A stretch of 12,227 nucleotides of DNA from positions 1 through 12,227 of the forward strand of contig CALMAR010000374.1 in assembly GCA_937859855.1 (NCBI GenBank), read 5' to 3'. The DNA is from an uncultured Kineosporia sp. (GTDB taxonomy: Bacteria; Actinomycetota; Actinomycetes; Actinomycetales; Kineosporiaceae). Below the pieces are notes generated by a model. The model did no database searches. It had not been told where the DNA came from and saw only the letters and a program-made list of their open reading frames with translations. Of the stretch, positions 5,205-12,227 are shown piece by piece (position 1 is the stretch's first letter; each line of letters opens with the position of its first letter). Made by a program: the position numbers and the translations under genes.

Positions 5205-6956
5205 ATGCCATCCCTGCGGAGGATCGGGCAGACTATGCGGCGCTTCTTCCTGCGGCAGGTCGTAAGACGGACGAAACGTCAGGTCAGAGCCATTCCCCGG
5301 CGCAGCCGCAAGGCGCTGCGGATCGTCATCACTTACGCCGAGACGGCCGCCGCGGTCAGCCAGGACCAGCAGAAGAAGCCGGAGCGGGCGCTGCAATTGC
5401 TGGCCGACGCCGCCCGCCGCAGCCCGGCCGACATGCGGGTGGCCAAGCTGCGGGCGCAGGTGATGTCGCGCACCGGCCGGCTGGAGGGCGCGCTCACCGA
5501 GGCTTCCCGGCTGGCGATCGAGACGCAGGCGACGAAGAACGTCGAACTGCAACGGCAACTTCAGGGCCGCTGGACCGACACCGACCCGGCTTGGCGGCCG
5601 GTGGTTCCGGGACCGGCGCCCGATCAGCCGCCGCTGCCGGGCCGGGTGCTGTATCTGGCCAAGGAGTCGATGCCGCACCTGAACAACGGTTACTGCACCC
5701 GGACCCACGAGACACTGCTGGCGCTCAAGGCGATCGGCCGGGACCCGGTCGCGGTCACCTTGCCGGGCTTTCCGGGACTGCGGCTGACTGCCGCCGACGA
5801 CCCGATCGGCAGCCCGGCCGACCCGATCAGCAAGGTGGACGAGATCGAGTACCACCATGTGCTGCCCGGGGCTGCGAGGTTGCTGGACCACCTTCCGTGG
5901 GACGAGTACGTGCAGGCCACCACCACTGCTTTCGCGCGGGAGGTGATCCGGGTACGCCCGGCGGTGCTGCATGCGGGGTCGGGTCGGCGGGGCTACGACC
6001 TGGGCTTGGTCGGCCACGCCCTGTCCAGCTGGGCCGGCCTGCCCTTGCTCTACGAGGTGCGCTCGTTCTTCGAGACCACCTGGACCGCGGATCAGCGCTA
6101 CGCCGAGATCGCGCAGTACTACCACCGCCGGTTCGCGGCCGAGTCCCGCGCGATGCGGGCCGCCGACGCCGTGGTGACCCTGTCCGGGCCGATGCGCGCG
6201 GAGATCGTGGATGAGCACGGGGTGGACCCGTCCAAGGTGTTCGTGATCCCCAACGCGGTCGACCTGGACCGCTTCAGCCGCGACTCGGGAGCCGCGCCGC
6301 GCGACCCGGCGATGCGCTCGCGGCTGGGGCTGGACGGCACCTTCGTGCTCGGCTACATCAGCAATCTGGACCACTACCGGGAGGGTCAGGAGGTGCTGCT
6401 GCGGGCGGCCGCGACCCTGCGCTCCCAGGGCCACCAGGTCAGTGTGCTGCTGGTCGGCGACGGCCGGCGGCGGGAGAGCCTGCAGGAGCTGGCCGTGGAG
6501 CTGGGCCTGGGCCGGCACGCGGTGTTCCCGGGCAACGTCCCGTTCGATCAGGTGCCCGCCTGGTACGCCCAGATCGACCTGTTCGTGGTGCCGCGGATCC
6601 CCGAGCGGGCGGCGCGGATGGTGTCACCGATGAAGCCGTTCGAGGCGATGGCGATGCGGGTGCCGGTGCTGGTCAGCGACCTGCCCGCCCTGGTCGAGAT
6701 CGCCGGTCCGGACGAGCAGCGCGCGTTCGTGTTCGAGGCCGGGCAGCCGGGATCGCTGGCCGCGGTCGTGGCCCGGCTGATGAGCGAGCCGCAGGCACTG
6801 GCCCAGCGGGTCCGCGACGCTGAGGCATGGGTGCGGCGGGAACGCACCTGGGCGGGCAACGGCCGGGCCTTCGACGAGGTGTACCGGTTCGCCGCGCAGC
6901 GGTTCGCTGACCGGCAGGCTCTGGCGGCCCCGGGGGCCTTGGAGGGACTGCGCTGA
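5205..6956 (+). CDS. GT4-family glycosyltransferase with N-terminal TPR-like helical domain
   Basis: A probable membrane-associated cytoplasmic sugar transferase in polymer assembly. The 583-residue protein opens with a very basic stretch (5-38, rich in Arg and Lys) that may contact the membrane. A helical segment at about 59-106, with ALQLLADAARRSPAD and GRLEGALTEASRLA, has the spacing of a TPR pair. The GT-B domains begin at GRVLYLAKES (146-155) with NNGYCTRTHE (160-169) as the N-terminal loop. The donor half shows VFVIPNAVDLDRF (345-357), LGYISNLDHYREG (382-394), VLLVGDG (414-420), and SPMKPFEAMAMRVPVLVSD (474-492). The last replaces the first glutamate of the common EX7E pattern but keeps E480, as in other GT4 enzymes with an S/T-P-x-K motif. 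The stop overlaps the next ATG (TGATG, 1 nt). It heads a four-gene operon. Donor and acceptor are unknown. Confidence 0.9.
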   Translation: MPSLRRIGQTMRRFFLRQVVRRTKRQVRAIPRRSRKALRIVITYAETAAAVSQDQQKKPERALQLLADAARRSPADMRVAKLRAQVMSRTGRLEGALTEASRLAIETQATKNVELQRQLQGRWTDTDPAWRPVVPGPAPDQPPLPGRVLYLAKESMPHLNNGYCTRTHETLLALKAIGRDPVAVTLPGFPGLRLTAADDPIGSPADPISKVDEIEYHHVLPGAARLLDHLPWDEYVQATTTAFAREVIRVRPAVLHAGSGRRGYDLGLVGHALSSWAGLPLLYEVRSFFETTWTADQRYAEIAQYYHRRFAAESRAMRAADAVVTLSGPMRAEIVDEHGVDPSKVFVIPNAVDLDRFSRDSGAAPRDPAMRSRLGLDGTFVLGYISNLDHYREGQEVLLRAAATLRSQGHQVSVLLVGDGRRRESLQELAVELGLGRHAVFPGNVPFDQVPAWYAQIDLFVVPRIPERAARMVSPMKPFEAMAMRVPVLVSDLPALVEIAGPDEQRAFVFEAGQPGSLAAVVARLMSEPQALAQRVRDAEAWVRRERTWAGNGRAFDEVYRFAAQRFADRQALAAPGALEGLR

Positions 6957-8170
6957 TGCTGATGTCATTGCCCGGCCGCGATCAGGCCGGGGTGGGCTGG
7001 GTGGCCGAAACCTTGGCCGCGGTGTCCCGGGTTCCGGTGAACCGGTCACCGGTGGTCTGGGCGTTCACGCCGTTCTACACCGGGAACCCCTACCAGGCGG
7101 TGCTCTACTCCCGCTTCTTCGATCACGGCATGGTCGCCGCACCCGCGTTCCGGGCCGGGACCCTGGGTAGCGGTACCTGGGGCTGGCCGCACGATCTGCC
7201 TCTGGTGGTGCATCTGCACTGGCTGAACCAGGTGCTCAGCTCGGCGGAGGATGCCCAGCAGGCGCGCGCAGCAGTGGATGAGCACACCGAGTTGCTGGAT
7301 CGGCTGCTGGCTCGGGGTGCCCGGCTGGCCTGGACCATCCACAACGTGCTGCCGCACGACATCCGGTTCGAGGAGCAGGAGGTGGCGCTGCGGCGGCGGG
7401 TGGCCGAACGGGCCGAGCTGATCCATGTGATGAGCCAGCAGACCGCGCAGATGCTCTCGCCCTGGCTGACTCTCCCGGCCGATCGGCTCTATCACTGCGA
7501 TCACCCCGGCTATCAGGGGGTGTATCCGGATTGGATCAGCCGGGACGACGCCCGGCGCCGCCTGCGGATCCCAGACGGGTCGGTCGCGCTCCTGCTGACC
7601 GGAGCGCTCAAGCCCTACAAGGGCATGTCCGAGCTGCTGAGCGCTGTCCAGGACGTCAACCGGGACCGTCCCGGCGCGATCACCCTGATCGTGGCGGGCA
7701 AGCCCGACTCGGCCAGTGAGACGGCGGAGTTCGTCCGGCGGGCCATCCACGAACCCGCCGTCCGGCTGTTGCCGGGCAAGATCGCCGACGCCGACATCCA
7801 GGTTCTGGTGCGGGCGGCGGATGTGGTCGCGCTGCCTTACCGGCGCTCGCTGAACTCTGGAGTCCTGGCTCTGGGCCTCAGCTTTGGTCGGCCGGCCCTG
7901 CTGCCGTCGGCATCCGGATCGATGCCACTGGTGACCGGGACGCAGGCAGCGGTGGTGTACGACGAGGACGACCCGGGCGGGCTGCGGGACGCCGTGGCCG
8001 CCTGCCTGGAGCTGGACCTGCCCCGGGCCTTCGCGGCAGCGGCGGAGATCGGCCAGCGGATCGGCCGGGAGGCGGTCGCGGAGCGTTTCGCTCAGGACAT
8101 GAGGGTCTGGGCCGACACCGGCCGGATCCCGGGCCAGCAGCTGCCTGAGCGGGAGCGAGTGCCGGTATGA
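6956..8170 (+). CDS. GT-B glycosyltransferase (GT4/GT1-like, related to exopolysaccharide mannosyl/glucuronyl transferases)
   Basis: The 404-residue protein has WAFTPFYTGNPYQAVLYSRF (35-54), HLHWLNQ (86-92), TIHNVLPHD (127-135), LLTGALKPYKGMSELL (213-228), IVAGKPD (245-251), and ALPYRRSLNSGVLALGLSFG (292-311) followed by RPALLP. The HNVLPH motif, the KPYKG strand-loop and the S-L-N-S-G-V helix resemble those of exopolysaccharide glycosyltransferases that transfer mannose or glucuronic acid, but the specificity is not visible. No membrane segment is evident, so it is likely a cytoplasmic or peripheral enzyme. The first of two close ATG codons (6956 and 6962) is chosen because it overlaps the previous stop by 1 nt and has GGAGG 10 nt upstream. 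Its stop overlaps the epimerase start as ATGA. Confidence 0.88.
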   Translation: MLMSLPGRDQAGVGWVAETLAAVSRVPVNRSPVVWAFTPFYTGNPYQAVLYSRFFDHGMVAAPAFRAGTLGSGTWGWPHDLPLVVHLHWLNQVLSSAEDAQQARAAVDEHTELLDRLLARGARLAWTIHNVLPHDIRFEEQEVALRRRVAERAELIHVMSQQTAQMLSPWLTLPADRLYHCDHPGYQGVYPDWISRDDARRRLRIPDGSVALLLTGALKPYKGMSELLSAVQDVNRDRPGAITLIVAGKPDSASETAEFVRRAIHEPAVRLLPGKIADADIQVLVRAADVVALPYRRSLNSGVLALGLSFGRPALLPSASGSMPLVTGTQAAVVYDEDDPGGLRDAVAACLELDLPRAFAAAAEIGQRIGREAVAERFAQDMRVWADTGRIPGQQLPERERVPV

Positions 8171-9357
8171 GTGCTGATGACGGCCGGGTGGATGTCGTGA
8201 CCGGTTCGGTGGACGTCGTCCACATCACCGGGGCCCGGCCCAACTTCCCCAAGGCGGCCCCGGTGATCGCCGCGCTGGCCCAGCGCGCACACCGCGCCCG
8301 GCCGCTACGCCCCCTGCTGGTGCACACCGCGCCCCACTACGACGACCGGCTCAGCCGGGTCTTCTTCGACGAGCTCGGACTGCCCGATCCCGACGTCAAT
8401 CTGGGCGTGGGTTCCGGCTCGCACGCGAGCATGACCGCCGCGGTGATGGTCGGGCTGGAGGAGCTTTTCATCGCCCGCCAGCCGTCCCTGGTGGTCGTCT
8501 ACGGCGACGTGAACTCCACGGTCGCAGCCGCTCTGGTCGCGGCCAAGCTGCAGATCCCGATGGCCCATGTGGAGGCCGGCCTGCGCAGCTTCGACAACAC
8601 CATGCCGGAGGAGATCAACCGGCGGCTGACTGACCAGGTCGCTGATCTGTTGTTCGTGACCAGCGCCGAAGCGATGGGTCATCTGGCCCGGGAGGGCGTG
8701 GCCGACGCCAGGATGCATTTCGTCGGCAATCCGATGATCGACACTCTGTTGTCGCACCTGGATGCCTTCGACGCCGCCGCGGCCCGGGCCCGGTACGGCC
8801 TGACCGGCGACTACGTGGTGGCCACTCTGCACCGGCCCTCGAACGTGGACGATCCGCAGGCGGTGGCTCAGCTGGTGTCGGTGCTCCGCAAGATCGGGGA
8901 GCGGCTTCCGCTGGTGATCCCCCTGCATCCGCGTGGGCGAGGGGCACTGGAGGCGGCCGGGCTGATGGAGTCGCCGGGGGTGATGGTGGTCGACCCGCTG
9001 CCCTACACCAGTTTCATGGGCCTGGTCCGCGATGCGGCCGCCGTCCTCACCGATTCCGGCGGGGTACAGGAGGAGACCACCGTGCTCGGCGTCCCGTGCC
9101 TGACCATGCGGGCCAACACCGAGCGGCCGGTGACCATCACCAACGGCACCAACCAGCTGGTCGGTCCGGACGAGGTGCTGGCCACGCTGGATGAGGTGCT
9201 GGCGGCCGGGCCGGGGGAGCGGCCGGCACCCCCACTGGCCCGCCCGCCGCTGTGGGACGGTGCCGCCGGACCGCGGATCGCGGATATCATCGCCGACTTC
9301 CTTGCCAGCACCAGCGCCGTGCCGAACCGTTCATCGAGCCAAGAGGGCCAGGGATGA
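8167..9357 (+). CDS. wecB: UDP-N-acetylglucosamine 2-epimerase, non-hydrolysing (WecB/WbpI family)
   Basis: Cytoplasmic enzyme that inverts C2 of a UDP-GlcNAc-type sugar, giving the manno form (UDP-ManNAc), the precursor of ManNAcA when paired with a 6-dehydrogenase. The 396-residue protein carries the whole motif series: TGARPNFPKAAPV (21-33), YGDVNST (112-118, D114), HVEAGLRS (134-141, E136), PEEINRRLTD (147-156, E148), LHRPSNVD (221-228, H222), PLHPR (252-256), DSGGVQEE (296-303), RANTERPVT (315-323) and GTNQLVG (327-333). D114, E136, E148 and H222 correspond to residues known to be needed in E. coli WecB (D95, E117, E131, H213). The GARPNFPK opening and FFDELGLPDPDVNL recall WbpI, which acts on a UDP-GlcNAc3NAc-uronic acid, so the exact substrate is open. 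About 12 residues precede the first strand. It overlaps both neighbours by 4 nt. Confidence 0.94.
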   Translation: MSADDGRVDVVTGSVDVVHITGARPNFPKAAPVIAALAQRAHRARPLRPLLVHTAPHYDDRLSRVFFDELGLPDPDVNLGVGSGSHASMTAAVMVGLEELFIARQPSLVVVYGDVNSTVAAALVAAKLQIPMAHVEAGLRSFDNTMPEEINRRLTDQVADLLFVTSAEAMGHLAREGVADARMHFVGNPMIDTLLSHLDAFDAAAARARYGLTGDYVVATLHRPSNVDDPQAVAQLVSVLRKIGERLPLVIPLHPRGRGALEAAGLMESPGVMVVDPLPYTSFMGLVRDAAAVLTDSGGVQEETTVLGVPCLTMRANTERPVTITNGTNQLVGPDEVLATLDEVLAAGPGERPAPPLARPPLWDGAAGPRIADIIADFLASTSAVPNRSSSQEGQG

Positions 9358-10430
9358 CCACCTCGACCAAGCAGCCAGCCTCGTTCAGGCAGCGCACCAA
9401 GACCATCCTGCGTCCCCTGCTCGGCCCGGCGGTGCGCAAGGGCCGGGTTTCGATCCGCAGGCTGAACGATCGGGTCAACCCGCCCCGGCGGACTCCGGAC
9501 GCCGATCGGCAACGGCCGGGCCAGAGCGTGGTCAAGCCGCCACTGGGACTGCCCCGGGTGCCTCCGATGCCGGCCGGCCAGGAATGGAAGCAGCCGCCGG
9601 AGATCACCGGGTCCGGGCACCGGGTGCGCACCCTGTACGCCACCGGCGAGGGCGCGAAGGTCTATGACGCCGCCCTGCTGGACAAGCTGAACGCCGAGTA
9701 CGCCGGGCGCCCGATCGTGCCCAAGCCACCGACCTATGACCCGGAGGCGCTGACCGCCGCGGCCAAGCGGCGGATCACCTGGGTGCACAACATGGTCGGC
9801 CTGGCCGGTCAGCGCACCCTGGAGATCGGCTGCGGAAACGGTTTCGAGGTGTGGTCCCTGGCGCACAATCTGGGTGCGGACGCGCATGGGGTGGACGTCG
9901 CGCACTACGTGCCGTGGGATCAGCTCTCGGGCCCCCGGGTGCACTTCGAGTGCGCCGACCTGAGCGTTGAAAGCCCTTTCCAGCCGGACTCTTTCGATCG
10001 GGTGCTGTCGTTCACGGTGTGGGAGCATGTGACTCACCCGTACGCGATGCTGAAGGCCACCTACGATTTGCTGCGTCCCGGCGGCTTGGCCTGGATCAGG
10101 GCCAACCTGTACGCCGGCCCGCAGGCCTCGCACCGCTACCGCCACATCTTCTTCCCCTGGCCGCATCTGCTGTTCAGTGACGAGGTGGTGCGGGAGTGGG
10201 ACGTCGCGAATGGCCGTGATCCGATCGGCCTGGCCTGGGTGAACCGGCTCAGCTGGCTGCACTACGAGTTCTACGCCGATCAGCTCGGTTTCGAGATCAT
10301 GCACCGGTCGTACACGGTGGCTGCGATCGACGAGGACTTCTATCAGCGCTTCGAGGATGTGCTGGGCCGCTATCCGCGTACCGACCTGTCCCGTGACTAC
10401 GTCCTGATGGTCCTGCGCAAGCCCCTCTGA
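9354..10430 (+). CDS. Class I SAM-dependent methyltransferase of the polysaccharide operon
   Basis: A probable cytoplasmic methyltransferase that may modify the polymer or its sugars. The 358-residue protein has a basic, proline-rich N-terminal region of about 90 residues without recognisable domain. The Rossmann core then shows motif I LEIGCGNGFE (156-165), the acidic motif II region GVDVAHYVPW (179-188), FECADLS (198-204), and FDRVLSFTVWEHVTHP (214-229) followed by LLRPGG (239-244). This is the Methyltransf_11 type pattern. A Trp/His/Tyr-rich segment (about 260-320, for example HRYRHIFFPWPHLLF) follows the core and may bind the substrate. The ATG at 9354 overlaps the epimerase stop (ATGA) and has AGAGGG 6 nt upstream; the open frame starting further upstream is the other-frame reading of the epimerase end. 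Last gene of the operon. Whether it methylates O, N or C is not visible. Confidence 0.88.
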   Translation: MTTSTKQPASFRQRTKTILRPLLGPAVRKGRVSIRRLNDRVNPPRRTPDADRQRPGQSVVKPPLGLPRVPPMPAGQEWKQPPEITGSGHRVRTLYATGEGAKVYDAALLDKLNAEYAGRPIVPKPPTYDPEALTAAAKRRITWVHNMVGLAGQRTLEIGCGNGFEVWSLAHNLGADAHGVDVAHYVPWDQLSGPRVHFECADLSVESPFQPDSFDRVLSFTVWEHVTHPYAMLKATYDLLRPGGLAWIRANLYAGPQASHRYRHIFFPWPHLLFSDEVVREWDVANGRDPIGLAWVNRLSWLHYEFYADQLGFEIMHRSYTVAAIDEDFYQRFEDVLGRYPRTDLSRDYVLMVLRKPL

Positions 10431-10438
10431 GCGGCCGC

Positions 10439-10468
10439 CCCGGCAGGGTGTCCAGAGCGGGCGCCGGG
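10439..10468 (+). terminator. Weak inverted repeat after the methyltransferase, possible 3' end signal
   Basis: CCCGGC (10439-10444) and GCCGGG (10463-10468) form 6-bp arms with an 18-nt loop, starting 8 nt after the methyltransferase stop. There is no T-run, and arms of this composition are common by chance at this GC content. It is recorded because this is where the four-gene operon should end. Confidence 0.2.
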
Positions 10469-10554
10469 AACGGATTCACAGCGACCGAGCCGAACAGCCT
10501 GTACACGGTCGGCTACTTTGCGTGCTTAGCTGGTTGTCCCCCGTAAGCACCTCT

Positions 10555-10558
10555 GGAG
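10555..10558 (+). promoter_or_regulatory. Ribosome binding site of the amidase gene
   Basis: GGAG with 10-nt spacing to the ATG at 10569. Together with the hydrophobic segment that follows the start, it supports this start codon. No convincing -35/-10 pair was found in the 138-bp gap before it. Confidence 0.6.
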
Positions 10559-10568
10559 TCGCTCGTTC

Positions 10569-12227
10569 ATGCCCGCAACGCTCGCTCAGTCTCGCGTCGT
10601 CCTGTCCGCTGCCGTCCTGATGACTGCCTTGAGCTCCCTCGCCGTGATCGCTCCGGCAGCCAGTTCGGCGGCGTCCACCTCCCCGGCCCCCCCAGCTCAG
10701 GGCAGCCTGCCCGTGCCTGCGGCCCAGGCCAGCCCACGTCCAGTCCGGCCCCGGTTCACCAGTCTGCCGCTGCGCCCGGCGAAGGTCTCCGCCGCGGTGG
10801 CCGGCCGGGGCGCCGCGATCCTGACCGCTCCGAGCACGGTGGCGGACTTCCAGACCCTGGGCGTCACCTGGCGGCCGGTCGGCACACCACCGGACCTGGC
10901 CATCTCGGTCCGCACCCGGCGGCAGCACGAGAAGGCGCCGGCCTGGACGCCGTGGACGGAACTGGACACCGATCACGACGACAGCACCGAGGACCCGGTC
11001 GCGGCGACGGGGCTGAGCCCAGCCCAAGCCGCCGCCGCGGGCCTGCGGTCTGGCACCTCCAGCCTGTGGGTGGGTCCCAGCGACGGCGTGCAGGGCCGGG
11101 TCGCGGTGCGCTCGGGATCGCTGCCCCCCGACCTGCGGGCCGACCTGATCGATCCCGGCTCGGCGGCGGCCGACGCCGTCCCGCAGCCGGCTGTCCCGCC
11201 GCCAGCCGTCCCGCAGCTACCGCTTCAGCCGCAGGTGCGCAGCAGCGCCGTGCAGGCCGCCGGCGCCGTCCAGCCGCCGATCTACAGCCGCCGGGCCTGG
11301 GGAGCAGACGAGAGCAAGGTCCGGCACGCACCGGCCTACATGAGCACGATCAAGGCGGCGGTGATCCATCACACCGCTGGCCCGAACCACTACTCCAAGG
11401 CCCAGGTGCCCGCGATCATCCGCGGCGACTACGCCTACCACCTGCATCGCGGCTGGAGCGACATCGGCTACAACGCGCTGGTCGACCGGTTCGGAAGGAT
11501 CTGGGAGGGCCGGGCCGGCGGCATCGGCAAGGCCGTGATGGGTGCTCATGCCGGTGGCTTCAACAGCTACACCTTCGGTGTCTCGGTGATCGGCAACTAC
11601 GACAAGGTCCGGCCGTCCGCCTCCTCGGTCGAGGCGGTCGCCCGGGTGATCGCCTGGAAGCTGGACCTCAACCACCGTGACCCGCTCGGCACCACCCGGC
11701 TCACCTCGGCCGGTGGGGGCACCGCCCGCTACCGGGCCGGAACCACGGTGACCCTGCCGGTGGTGATGGGACACCGCAACACCGGGCACACCGCCTGCCC
11801 AGGCCGTTACCTGTACCCGTACCTGCCGCACATCCGGCAGCGGGTCAGGTCCCTGATCCGGGCTGAGCTGACCAACCCGGCCGGCTCACCGATCAGCACC
11901 ACCCCCGGCGCTCCGGCCTGGATCAGTGCTCGCTCGCTGAGCGCCCAGAGCTGGAGCCTGAGGGTCACTCAGGCCTGCACCGGGGCCGTGATCTTCACCG
12001 GCAGCGGCCAGGTCCGGGCCGGTCAGTCCTTCCGGGCCAGCTGGAACGGCCGGCTGAGCGACGGTTCCCTGCCGCTGCCGGGTGCCTACAGCCTGACCCT
12101 GACCTCCCGGTCCAGCACTGCTGTGGCCCGGCCAGTGAGCCGCACCGTCCTCATCCAGCCGCCCCTTCTGCCAGCCCCGGCCGCCGCGCCACCATCATCG
12201 GGAGCGGGCGGATTCACCGCGCTGACC
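10569..12227 (+). CDS. Secreted N-acetylmuramoyl-L-alanine amidase (PGRP/Amidase_2 domain), C-terminus beyond window
   Basis: Exported peptidoglycan hydrolase that would cut the bond between N-acetylmuramic acid and L-alanine. The frame is open for 553 codons to the right edge. Residues 1-36 form a signal peptide (hydrophobic core about 10-30, then Ala-rich cleavage region ASSAAS). Residues 91-182 are the beta-rich domain found before many actinobacterial PGRP domains (GVTWRPVG, VRTRRQ, WTPWTEL, LWVGPSDGVQGRV). A proline-rich linker with AVPQP/AVPPP/AVPQL repeats (203-217) follows. The amidase domain spans about 238-430: YSRRAWGADES, AVIHHTAG (zinc ligand H267), DIGYNALVD (Y301), WEGRAGG and GHRNTGHTACPGR (H402, C410), so the zinc site is complete. 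A FlgD-like Ig domain (about 451-513, with SWNGRLSDG and GAYSLTL) follows, then a Pro/Ala linker ending GGFTALT at the edge. It is separated from the operon by 138 bp and has its own ribosome binding site. Confidence 0.93.
   Translation, partial: MPATLAQSRVVLSAAVLMTALSSLAVIAPAASSAASTSPAPPAQGSLPVPAAQASPRPVRPRFTSLPLRPAKVSAAVAGRGAAILTAPSTVADFQTLGVTWRPVGTPPDLAISVRTRRQHEKAPAWTPWTELDTDHDDSTEDPVAATGLSPAQAAAAGLRSGTSSLWVGPSDGVQGRVAVRSGSLPPDLRADLIDPGSAAADAVPQPAVPPPAVPQLPLQPQVRSSAVQAAGAVQPPIYSRRAWGADESKVRHAPAYMSTIKAAVIHHTAGPNHYSKAQVPAIIRGDYAYHLHRGWSDIGYNALVDRFGRIWEGRAGGIGKAVMGAHAGGFNSYTFGVSVIGNYDKVRPSASSVEAVARVIAWKLDLNHRDPLGTTRLTSAGGGTARYRAGTTVTLPVVMGHRNTGHTACPGRYLYPYLPHIRQRVRSLIRAELTNPAGSPISTTPGAPAWISARSLSAQSWSLRVTQACTGAVIFTGSGQVRAGQSFRASWNGRLSDGSLPLPGAYSLTLTSRSSTAVARPVSRTVLIQPPLLPAPAAAPPSSGAGGFTALT
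11175..11219 (+). repeat. Three 15-bp units encoding AVPxx repeats in the amidase linker
   Basis: The units encode AVPQP, AVPPP and AVPQL (residues 203-217). GCCGTCCCGCAG is identical at 11175-11186 and 11205-11216. This is a proline-rich hinge between the N-terminal beta domain and the amidase domain, probably expanded by local duplication. Confidence 0.65.

Noticed and set aside
3435..6518. Open minus-strand frame of 1027 codons spanning the divergent gap
   Set aside because: Only the part from 4949 down to 3435 has protein-like motifs. The upstream part lies antisense to the plus-strand GT4 gene and is the usual GC-rich shadow frame, rich in Arg, His, Gln and Pro.
9003..10304. Minus-strand open frame of 433 codons opposite the epimerase and methyltransferase
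   Set aside because: Shadow frame with His/Arg/Gly/Gln-rich sequence and no recognised domain, opposite two genes with complete motif sets.
10431..10568. Small RNA or riboswitch in the gap before the amidase
   Set aside because: Only weak, competing short inverted arms were found; there is no known motif and no strong terminator.

Overview
The window comes from a high-GC Gram-positive bacterium, most likely an actinobacterium. GC is very high throughout, codon third positions are almost all G or C, genes are packed with 1-8 nt overlaps, and the window ends in a secreted amidase of the PGRP type common in actinobacteria. I cannot assign a genus from the sequence. Most of the window is a cell-surface polysaccharide locus, seen as two divergent operons around a 255-bp gap at 4950-5204.

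Minus-strand arm, read from right to left: a MurG-fold (GT-B) glycosyltransferase with a long unexplained C-terminal tail (3435-4949); a 184-bp gap with a 12-bp tandem repeat; a UDP-sugar 6-dehydrogenase of the WbpA/WecC type (1988-3250); an ABC-2 polysaccharide exporter made of a permease (1098-1991) and an ATPase (263-1105); and the N-terminus of a further glycosyltransferase cut by the left edge (1-192). Dehydrogenase, permease and ATPase overlap by 4 and 8 nt and look translationally coupled.

Plus-strand arm: a TPR-like/GT4 fusion glycosyltransferase (5205-6956), a second GT-B glycosyltransferase (6956-8170), a non-hydrolysing UDP-GlcNAc 2-epimerase (8167-9357) and a class I SAM methyltransferase (9354-10430). 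All four overlap by 1-4 nt. After a 138-bp gap comes a separate gene for a secreted zinc N-acetylmuramoyl-L-alanine amidase, which runs off the right edge (10569-12227).

Taken together, the 2-epimerase and the 6-dehydrogenase, one in each arm, can make an N-acetylmannosaminuronic-acid-type nucleotide sugar. At least four glycosyltransferases would assemble a polymer from it on a lipid carrier, the methyltransferase may decorate it, and the ABC exporter would flip it to the outer face. This points to a teichuronic-acid-like or other uronic-acid cell-wall glycopolymer. The initiating phosphoglycosyltransferase and the ligase are not in view. The structure is inference. The most notable non-coding signals are the 12-bp tandem repeat upstream of the dehydrogenase, a strong inverted repeat in the divergent gap with a third copy of its half-site, and short direct repeats before the left-edge glycosyltransferase. 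No RNA genes, CRISPR arrays or mobile elements were seen.
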